Shown piece after piece: positions 8,127-13,475 of a stretch of 15,142 bases of DNA. A program made the position numbers and the translations under genes. The notes beneath the pieces were generated by a model that worked only from the letters and a program-made list of their open reading frames with translations, was not told the DNA's origin and ran no database searches. The stretch is from Deltaproteobacteria bacterium (GTDB lineage Bacteria; Myxococcota_A; Polyangia; HGW-17). The stretch lies in assembly GCA_003249585.1 (NCBI GenBank), contig QKIM01000307.1, positions 1-15,142 of the forward strand. Reading direction: 5' to 3'. The first letter of the stretch is position 1. The number at the start of each line of letters is the position of its first letter.

Positions 8127-8160
8127 AAGAAGGGGGCCGATGGTCGGCCCCCTTTTTTTA
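8127..8160 (+). terminator. Strong intrinsic terminator
   Basis: AGGGGGCCGA (8131-8140), loop TGG, TCGGCCCCCT (8144-8153): a perfect 10-bp stem followed by a run of T to 8159, with AAAGA before the stem able to pair into the T run. It is the second hairpin in tandem after the lipoprotein gene and insulates the small gene downstream. The stretch 8161-8273 is AT-rich; TTGTAA (8164-8169) and TATAGG (8188-8193) with an 18-base spacer are a weak promoter candidate for the small gene. Confidence 0.9.
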
Positions 8161-8273
8161 CTTTTGTAAATCAGTAAATTAAAAAAATATAGGTGGATTT
8201 TTTGAGGATTTCAGCAGCCTCGGGCACAGTGGAAGAGGTGGTAGTTTATCCTACCCAATACAGGAGAGAAGCC

Positions 8274-8474
8274 ATGAAATCAGCCCCCCTCGCCTTCCTC
8301 TTTCTGCTCATGTTCGGCGCCCTCATCGTGATCCAGAATATCCAGGCCCATGAAGCTCCCGTGGAAACGGCTGCAGGACCCCAGGCGGTGGAGGTTGCCG
8401 ACGAAGCGCCCCTGCAGGTGAGCCAGATCCCCGTGGAGGAGACCCCCTCCTTTTCCCATATGAATTCCCGCTAG
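8274..8474 (+). CDS. Small exported protein of unknown function
   Basis: 66 residues from ATG 8274, with AGGAGA (8262-8267) six bases upstream. A GTG at 8193 would lengthen it but has no ribosome-binding site. Residues 6-23 are strongly hydrophobic (LAFLFLLMFGALIVIQNI), followed by QA|HEAP, a plausible signal peptidase I site after A25. If uncleaved, it would be a single-pass membrane protein. The remaining 41 residues are acidic and rich in Ala, Val, Pro and Glu, with no Cys and no recognisable domain. I do not recognise a family. It has its own region after the double terminator and ends three bases from the stop of the convergent response regulator gene. Confidence 0.7.
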   Translation: MKSAPLAFLFLLMFGALIVIQNIQAHEAPVETAAGPQAVEVADEAPLQVSQIPVEETPSFSHMNSR

Positions 8475-8477
8475 AGC

Positions 8478-9158
8478 CTAGGGGTCGAAGCGGTAGCCGT
8501 GTCCGCGCACGGTGATGAAATGACGGGGCTTGCGCGGTTTATCGAGTTTTTTGCGCAGGGTCATGACGAAGTTGTCCACGGTCCTCGTGGTGGCGTCGGC
8601 GCTGGCCTGCCAGATATTGTCCAGCAGTGATTCCCGGGAGAAGACCTGACGGGGGTGGTTGATGAACCACAGCAGGAGATCGTATTCCCGCGGGGTCAGG
8701 TGGACGGTGGTTCCCTCCCGGTCGATTTTCCGCTCATCGGGGAAGATGTTGACGGTGCCAAAGCGGATCACCTTGCCCTCGTTGTGGCGCCGCCGCAGGA
8801 TGGCGGCAACCCTGGCCAGGAGCTCTTTGAGATCGAAGGGCTTGGTCATGTAATCGTCGGCGCCGGACATGAGGCCCTCGACCTTGATGTTGGTTTCGTT
8901 TCGCGCCGAGAGGATGAGGGTAGGCGTGCCGTTCCCGTTGTCCCGCATGGTCTTGAGGATCTTCATGCCTCCAATGTCGGGGAGCATGAGATCGAGGATG
9001 ACCAGATCGAAGCTCTCCTTCTCCATCTGGGCCAGAGCCAGCTTGCCCTGGGGGGAGGCGGTGACCCGGTAGTTTTCCATCTGGAGGTTGAGAAGCAGCC
9101 CGGCCAGAAGGGCGGGATCATCCTCCACCAGCAGGATCTTTTTTTCTTTTTGGGGCAT
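8478..9158 (-). CDS. OmpR/PhoB-family response regulator
   Basis: 226 residues from ATG 9158, which has GAGGT four bases upstream; a GTG at 9191 is an alternative. The receiver domain (about 6-120) has the acidic pocket E12-D13-D14, the phosphoacceptor D56 (VILDLMLPD), the switch residue S84 (LILSAR) and K106 (DYMTKPF). A winged-helix DNA-binding domain (about 130-226) ends with TPREYDLLLWF, TVDNFVMTLRKKL and ITVRGHGYRF, the standard OmpR-type recognition helix and wing. It is therefore a transcription regulator activated by phosphorylation. It lies 113 bases downstream of the histidine kinase on the same strand, so the two are almost certainly partners. The target genes are not evident from the sequence. 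Confidence 0.96.
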   Translation of the reverse strand: MPQKEKKILLVEDDPALLAGLLLNLQMENYRVTASPQGKLALAQMEKESFDLVILDLMLPDIGGMKILKTMRDNGNGTPTLILSARNETNIKVEGLMSGADDYMTKPFDLKELLARVAAILRRRHNEGKVIRFGTVNIFPDERKIDREGTTVHLTPREYDLLLWFINHPRQVFSRESLLDNIWQASADATTRTVDNFVMTLRKKLDKPRKPRHFITVRGHGYRFDP

Positions 9159-9188
9159 GCATACCTCGTGGGAGCCACCACCGTCGAG

Positions 9189-9205
9189 CACCGCAGCGTG
9201 CGGTG
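9189..9205 (-). repeat. Perfect hairpin between kinase and regulator genes
   Basis: CACCGCA (9189-9195), GCG, TGCGGTG (9199-9205): a perfect 7-bp stem in the 113-base gap, about 30 bases before the regulator start. No T-tract follows on either strand. It could be an operator, an RNA processing or stability element, or chance in GC-rich DNA. Confidence 0.4.
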
Positions 9206-9271
9206 TCCGTCCTGAAGGCCCCCTCCTTCTATTTCATGCAGGGGTTTTATGCAAGAACCGATTGCCCGCCC

Positions 9272-10231
9272 TCAGGAGGAACGGTCACCGGACCTGGGAG
9301 GCTCACCCACAGGGATGTGGATGGAGAAGGTAGAGCCGTGACCGAGGGAACTGACCACCTCCACGTCGCCTCCGTGGGCTTCGGTGATGGACTTCACGAT
9401 CCCGAGGCCGAGGCCGATGCCGGCGGCTCCCCTGGTTTTGTCGGAGGCCCTGAAGAACTCGTTGAAGATCAAATTCTGGGTGTGGGCGTCCATGCCGATC
9501 CCGTTGTCCTTCACCGCCACCGTGAAATGGTCCTTGTCCTTCGGTCCGAAGGGGACGATGGAGGAGGAGATTTGAATGTTTTTGTTTTCGCTTGTGTATT
9601 TGTATGCATTGTCCAGGAGGTTGTAGATGGCCCGCGAGAGCGCCTTCCGATCAAGAGAGAGCACCGGAGGGTTCTCCATGAGCCGCACGTCGAGGGCTCC
9701 CTGTGGGAGATCGTGGCGGATGGAGAGGAACTTGTCGATGGCTTCTTCGATGGGGGAGTTGGCCTCCTCAGGCATCGGATCTATGATCTCCCTCCCCGAG
9801 GTGATGCGCTTCCAGTGGAGGATCTGACCGATGAGATCATCGAGGTGGTTCGCCGCGTCGATGATGTAGTTGACGCACATCTCGTGATTCTCCTTGAACC
9901 GCTCGTCCGAGAGTGTCTGGGCATGGAGCTTAATGATGGTGAGGGGGGAGCGAAGCTCGTGGCTCACGTTGGCGAGGAAGGCCGACTGTCGGCGCGCCAG
10001 CTGCGCCGTGCGGTTGTTGATGAAGAGGGTGATGATGGCGCCTGTCAGTACGGCCACGGCGAAGACGATGGTGAGGACTCCGAAGATGACGTCCTTAAAC
10101 CCCTCGTAAAGTGCCAGGGTGACGATCCCGACCGTGGAGGTGAGGATGGTAGGAAAGAGGATCAACAGGATGTGCAGGATCTTTGCCCGGGCGGAGAATT
10201 TTTGGAGGCGTTGGAGGAGGGTCTCGGTCAT
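9272..10231 (-). CDS. Membrane histidine kinase with minimal sensor region
   Basis: 319 residues from ATG 10231. Two transmembrane segments (about 17-41 and 47-71) are joined by only about five residues, so there is no periplasmic sensor domain. There is no room for a canonical HAMP or PAS domain between TM2 and the H-box. The dimerisation/phosphoacceptor block is FLANVSHELRSPL with His91. The ATPase domain shows the N-box NLLDNAYKYT (N204/N208), G1 DNGIGMD (D242), F-box EFFRASDKTRG and G2 GIGLGLGIV (271-279). It should autophosphorylate and phosphorylate the regulator encoded next. The architecture fits intramembrane-sensing kinases, or control by a partner membrane protein. No ribosome-binding site precedes ATG 10231. 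The frame is open further upstream to 10411, but that part overlaps the transporter gene and reads as non-membrane sequence. Confidence 0.95.
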   Translation of the reverse strand: MTETLLQRLQKFSARAKILHILLILFPTILTSTVGIVTLALYEGFKDVIFGVLTIVFAVAVLTGAIITLFINNRTAQLARRQSAFLANVSHELRSPLTIIKLHAQTLSDERFKENHEMCVNYIIDAANHLDDLIGQILHWKRITSGREIIDPMPEEANSPIEEAIDKFLSIRHDLPQGALDVRLMENPPVLSLDRKALSRAIYNLLDNAYKYTSENKNIQISSSIVPFGPKDKDHFTVAVKDNGIGMDAHTQNLIFNEFFRASDKTRGAAGIGLGLGIVKSITEAHGGDVEVVSSLGHGSTFSIHIPVGEPPRSGDRSS

Positions 10232-10237
10232 GGATTC

Positions 10238-10267
10238 AAAATAGGTGATAACCCACTCCCATTTCAA
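10238..10267 (-). promoter_or_regulatory. Putative promoter of the kinase-regulator operon
   Basis: On the minus strand, TTGAAA (10267-10262) and TATTTT (10243-10238) are separated by 18 bases, a reasonable sigma-70-like pair. Transcription would begin at or next to the kinase ATG (10231), which fits the absence of a ribosome-binding site and would give a leaderless transcript. This is prediction only. Confidence 0.35.
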
Positions 10268-10361
10268 GCGCAATTGCTGTACACCGTCTGGAGTGCGGTC
10301 GAATTTTCCCCGAGCCCTGTCCGACGTGAGGACCCTGGGCCGATCCGCAGGTCGGTGAACC

Positions 10362-11225
10362 ATGTCCCGTGGCGCGCTCCTCATGATCCTCTCCTCGCTG
10401 GTGTTCAGCATCTCCTATGTCTTCGTCAAGCGAGTGACACAGACCGTGGGATTCTGGGAGGCGGCCTTCATGCGTGGGTTGGTGGGATGGATCATCCTCT
10501 CGACACTCCTCATTTCCCGGAAAAAACCTCTTCTGGGTACGCGGCAAAACAGGCTCCGACTCGCACTCCGTGGGGCCCTCGGTGCCATAGCTATGGTACT
10601 GTATTTTCTTGCTTTTCAGAAAACATCCATGGCCAACGCCTCGTCACTGCACTTTACGCACCCTCTGTTTACCACGGTGCTGGCCGTGCCTCTTCTGGGA
10701 GAGCGGGTCACTGGGCGCAAGCTGGGGCTCGTCATTCTCGCCCTCTTCGGGGTGATGATCATCTTCCGTCCCGACCGTGGCTTTTTCTCCATGGGGTCTC
10801 TCGCGGGGCTGTTTTCTGGACTCTTCGCCTCCCTGGCCTATCTGACAATCCGTTCCCTCACGGGACGGGAAGAGCCCGGGGCGATCATCAACGCGTTGTG
10901 TCTGGCCGCCATGATCATCTGCGCCCCCTTCATGATCGCCGGTTGGATCACCCCGACGCCCCTGGTGGTGCTGGAGATGGTGCTCGTGGGAATACTGACC
11001 ACCGTTGCCCAGTTTCTCATGACGCATGCCTACAAGCTCGAGGAGGCATCCTCGGTGGCGGGGTACTCCTTTGTCGCCATTTTCTGGGCGATCCTCCTGG
11101 GCAAGGTGGCCTTCGGCGAGCTGCCTTCGCTGCCCGAGTCGGTGGGCATTGTGATCATCTTCGTCTCCATGGTCGGTCTCGCCCTCCTCCGTCGGCGTGA
11201 TGCCGCCCGTGCCCCCGCGGGGTAG
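10362..11225 (+). CDS. EamA/DMT-family membrane transporter
   Basis: 287 residues, about ten hydrophobic segments, in two homologous halves (about 3-135 and 145-278), the usual EamA (DUF6) layout of drug/metabolite exporters. The pattern near the end of the first half, ASSLHFTHPLFTTVLAVPLLGE, followed by GVMIIFRPD, is typical. The second half has the matching EEASSVAGYSFVAIFWAILLGKVAFGE. These proteins usually export small metabolites, amino acids or drugs across the inner membrane; the substrate cannot be told from sequence. It starts at ATG 10362 with a weak AGG upstream and is divergent from the kinase gene (130-base gap). It ends 80 bases before lepB. Confidence 0.93.
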   Translation: MSRGALLMILSSLVFSISYVFVKRVTQTVGFWEAAFMRGLVGWIILSTLLISRKKPLLGTRQNRLRLALRGALGAIAMVLYFLAFQKTSMANASSLHFTHPLFTTVLAVPLLGERVTGRKLGLVILALFGVMIIFRPDRGFFSMGSLAGLFSGLFASLAYLTIRSLTGREEPGAIINALCLAAMIICAPFMIAGWITPTPLVVLEMVLVGILTTVAQFLMTHAYKLEEASSVAGYSFVAIFWAILLGKVAFGELPSLPESVGIVIIFVSMVGLALLRRRDAARAPAG

Positions 11226-11267
11226 GGATCCTGACGGGGTACGTTTTTGATTGAAAAGAAGGAGACG

Positions 11268-11351
11268 ATGTTCCACAGTTGGCGCCCTGAGAAGGGAGGA
11301 GAGTTTTGGCACGCAAAAACAGGAAGCATGGTCGCGCCAAGGGCGTCGTGA
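11268..11351 (+). CDS. Possible 27-codon leader ORF overlapping lepB
   Basis: An ATG at 11268 preceded by AAGGAG (three bases away) opens a 27-codon frame ending with TGA at 11349-11351. It encodes MFHSWRPEKGGEFWHAKTGS and seven more residues, in a different frame from lepB, whose TTG start lies inside it. There is no recognisable domain. It may be a translated leader coupling to lepB, or a chance ORF. Confidence 0.2.
   Translation: MFHSWRPEKGGEFWHAKTGSMVAPRAS
11295..11300 (+). promoter_or_regulatory. Ribosome binding site supporting a TTG start of lepB
   Basis: GGAGGA lies five bases before TTG 11306. The first in-frame ATG is 120 codons further in, next to the transmembrane segment, so the TTG start with this strong site is preferred. 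Confidence 0.65.
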
Positions 11352-12454
11352 CGGGAGCCCAGGATGCGGCGGGGAGGCGGGAGAAGACACCTTGGGAAGG
11401 ACTCTCTTTTTGGAAGAGACGACGATACGTGGGGGAGACCAGGGAGCTTCTCGGAGAGCTTCGCTATCTGAAGCGGCGGTTCGGTGCCCGGAGCGAGGCC
11501 GAGCAGGCAAAAATCAAATATAGGATATTTAAACATATTCCAGGTTTCGGCTCCGGAGGAAGACCCCTCTTCTCCCCCGAGGAGACCACGGACATCGACG
11601 CCTCCATTCAGGAGTATCTGGACATCCGTGCCGAAAAAGGGGACGTCCGCCCCCTTGCGAAGAAGATGGCAGACCAGCTGCAATCACCCCCCTTCAATGA
11701 GCGCAGGCGGTCCAAAATCTGGGGCTATGTCACCTCCTTCCTCATCGCCGCCAGCGTCGCCCTCTTTCTCAGGGCCTTCGCCTTCGAGCCCTTCAGGATC
11801 CCCTCGGGTTCCATGATCCCGACCCTCCAGGTGGGGGACTATATCTATGTGAACAAGTTCGTATACGGGCTGCGGATTCCTTTTACCCAGCATCCTCCAC
11901 GGCATTTCGCCTCCTGGTCCCTCCCCGAGCGGGGGGACATAGTGGTCTTCATTGAGCCCCTCACCAACTCCGAAGACTGGATCAAGCGGGTGGTGGCCCT
12001 CCCCGGCGACCATGTAAAGTTCGACTACGATCACAACCAGCTCTATCTCAGGCGGGGTGGCAAGGGGGAGTGGGCGGCGGTGAGCCGCACGAAACTGAAG
12101 GAACCCTGCTCCTACATGGACCGCAACGAGAAGCTCGGGGAGGATTGGCATCCGGGAAAACCCTGTGAACTCTATGAAGAGCGGCTCGACGGCAAGACCT
12201 ACCGGGTCCTCTATGACCAGCTTCGGCGCGGGGCTCCCATGGGATACCCGACGTCCTGGGTCGTCCCCGAAGGGTGTGTCTTCGTCATGGGAGACAACCG
12301 CGACAACAGTGAAGACAGCCGCTTCCTCTCCAAGAACGGGGTGCCGGCGCCCTGTATCCCCCTGAACAATATCAAGGGCCGCGCTGAATTTATCTGGCTC
12401 TCCCGGGGCCCCGAGGGGATGCGCTGGTCTCGGCTCTTCAGCGGGGTGCATTGA
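11306..12454 (+). CDS. lepB: Signal peptidase I with long basic N-terminal extension
   Basis: 382 residues from TTG. Signal peptidase I (family S26) removes signal peptides from exported preproteins at the outer face of the inner membrane. A single transmembrane segment (about 139-158) is followed by box B RIPSGSMIPTL with catalytic Ser169, box C GDYIYVNKFVYG, box D DWIKRVVALPGD with the general-base Lys227, and box E GDNRDNSEDSR (329-339). A Cys pair at 268 and 287 may form a disulfide, as in the E. coli P2 domain. The unusual part is the 138-residue charged, Lys/Arg-rich cytosolic N-terminus (FWKRRRYVGETRELLGELRY and onwards), far longer than in most S26 enzymes and with no domain I recognise. 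It follows the transporter by 80 bases and precedes three genes of the same orientation. Confidence 0.96.
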   Translation: MARKNRKHGRAKGVVTGAQDAAGRREKTPWEGLSFWKRRRYVGETRELLGELRYLKRRFGARSEAEQAKIKYRIFKHIPGFGSGGRPLFSPEETTDIDASIQEYLDIRAEKGDVRPLAKKMADQLQSPPFNERRRSKIWGYVTSFLIAASVALFLRAFAFEPFRIPSGSMIPTLQVGDYIYVNKFVYGLRIPFTQHPPRHFASWSLPERGDIVVFIEPLTNSEDWIKRVVALPGDHVKFDYDHNQLYLRRGGKGEWAAVSRTKLKEPCSYMDRNEKLGEDWHPGKPCELYEERLDGKTYRVLYDQLRRGAPMGYPTSWVVPEGCVFVMGDNRDNSEDSRFLSKNGVPAPCIPLNNIKGRAEFIWLSRGPEGMRWSRLFSGVH

Positions 12455-12466
12455 TCCCCTTTGATG

Positions 12467-12481
12467 CGCTGTGTCACAGCG
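12467..12481. promoter_or_regulatory. 15-bp palindrome, candidate operator
   Basis: CGCTGTG-T-CACAGCG is a perfect odd palindrome 13 bases after the lepB stop. It precedes an AT-rich stretch (12486-12520) containing TTGACA at 12501-12506, with no clear -10 at the right distance. No U-tract follows, so terminator function is unlikely. Confidence 0.3.
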
Positions 12482-12549
12482 GTCTGAAAAAATCATTGAT
12501 TTGACAGAAATATATTGATACCTCCCGAGCGTTTCGGTTATCATCGTCT

Positions 12550-12567
12550 ACCTGAAAAACCTGAAAA
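12550..12567. repeat. Tandem direct repeat ACCTGAAAA x2
   Basis: Two perfect adjacent 9-base copies (12550-12558, 12559-12567) lie 40 bases upstream of the next gene. They could be regulator-binding half-sites or chance. Confidence 0.35.
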
Positions 12568-12606
12568 CGCCCTGCGGGTTGCGGGAAGGTTTCTTGTTCT
12601 TGAACC

Positions 12607-12939
12607 ATGACCACCTATGAGCATTGCCCTCCAGATACCGAGCTCCTTCCGGTGATGACTCTGGATTCCATCTTTGAGATGGAACAGGTCGTGGAGATTC
12701 TGGAGATCGAAGGCATCCCGTGGAAGGTCGTTCAGGCGGACGATATCCTCCTCAAGAGCTTCTCCGCCAATCTCGGTCTTGGTGTTCTCTGGGTCCCGAA
12801 AGGACTCGAAGAGAAGGCCCTTGGGCTGCTGGAGGAGTTTCGGGCCAACCAGGCCAAGGGCCGGGAGTGTGAATCCTGCGGGCTCTGGCTCGGTTCCGGG
12901 GTGGAGAGATGTCCGGCGTGTTTTCCATCCGGCCAATGA
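12607..12939 (+). CDS. DUF2007-like domain with C-terminal zinc ribbon
   Basis: 110 residues. Residues about 16-80 resemble the DUF2007 (putative signal-transducing) fold: a helix with EMEQVVEILEIEGIPWKVV, a loop with LGLGVLWVP as the central strand, then GLEEKALGLLEEF as the last helix. Residues 88-105 form a zinc-ribbon motif C88-x2-C91 ... C102-x2-C105. The domain's biochemical function is not established. ATG 12607 is used; the ribosome-binding site is weak. It sits 39 bases before the YbjN-like gene, probably in one operon with it. Assignment to DUF2007 is by pattern, not by search. Confidence 0.75.
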   Translation: MTTYEHCPPDTELLPVMTLDSIFEMEQVVEILEIEGIPWKVVQADDILLKSFSANLGLGVLWVPKGLEEKALGLLEEFRANQAKGRECESCGLWLGSGVERCPACFPSGQ

Positions 12940-12978
12940 TGCCGTTCCCCGTCGGGGCGCGGGAACTGGAGGACGATA

Positions 12979-13431
12979 ATGAGCAACACAGGTCTCACCT
13001 TTGAACAGTGCATTGACATGGTTGAGGAGATCATTCGCAACGATCTCGAGCTGGATCCTACCCAGAACCGGATCGGCAACATGGGGCACGACATCGCCAT
13101 GTGGGGCCTGACCCGTGGGAGCGCCACGGTATACACGGTGCTCAACCGGGTCCCATCGACCAACTACATTCAGGTCTTCTCCCCCATAATAAAGATCACC
13201 GGCGAGGCGAACCCCGGACTCTATTTGAAGCTCCTCCAGCTCAACTCCTCCCCAGAGCTGTGCAATGCCGCCTTCGCGGTGAAGGACTCCAATGTGGTGC
13301 TCAAGTCAGACCGTACCACCAACGATCTCAGCCGGACCGAGCTCCTGGAGATGATCCTCCGGGTGGGAAAACTGGCCGACAAATACGACGACAAGCTCCT
13401 GGAGGAATTCGGTGGGGAGATGTTCGACTAA
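12979..13431 (+). CDS. YbjN-like / secretion-chaperone-like fold protein
   Basis: 150 residues with a good ribosome-binding site (GGAGGA five bases before ATG 12979). The order is helix (TFEQCIDMVEEIIRN), a beta sheet with TVYTVLNRVPSTNYIQVFSP and IKITGE, helix (PGLYLKLLQLNSSPEL), strand pair (AAFAVKDSNVVLKSDRTTND) and a long C-terminal helix (SRTELLEMILRVGKLADKYDDKL). This is the alpha/beta arrangement of YbjN and CesT-type chaperones. A small cytosolic binding or chaperone protein is likely; the partner is unknown. It lies between the zinc-ribbon protein and the acyl-CoA ligase in the same direction. Confidence 0.75.
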   Translation: MSNTGLTFEQCIDMVEEIIRNDLELDPTQNRIGNMGHDIAMWGLTRGSATVYTVLNRVPSTNYIQVFSPIIKITGEANPGLYLKLLQLNSSPELCNAAFAVKDSNVVLKSDRTTNDLSRTELLEMILRVGKLADKYDDKLLEEFGGEMFD

Positions 13432-13436
13432 CCTCT

Positions 13437-13454
13437 GGTACCCGAAGGGGTGCC
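13437..13454 (+). repeat. Hairpin between YbjN-like and ligase genes
   Basis: GGTACCC (13437-13443), loop GAAG, GGGTGCC (13448-13454), with one T-G wobble. There is no U-tract, so the genes are probably still co-transcribed. It may act as an RNA processing or stability element. Confidence 0.35.
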
Positions 13455-13475
13455 GAGACATGAACGAGGCAGCAG

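Noticed and set aside
6814..8127. 437-codon minus-strand frame opposite the Cys-repeat lipoprotein
   Set aside because: A Val/Gly/Ala-rich shadow produced by reading the repeated Cys/Asp codons backwards. It also runs through the terminator hairpin.
9203..11200. 665-codon plus-strand frame across the kinase and transporter genes
   Set aside because: It is antisense to the histidine kinase and then out of frame with the transporter, both of which are clear by motif and membrane pattern.
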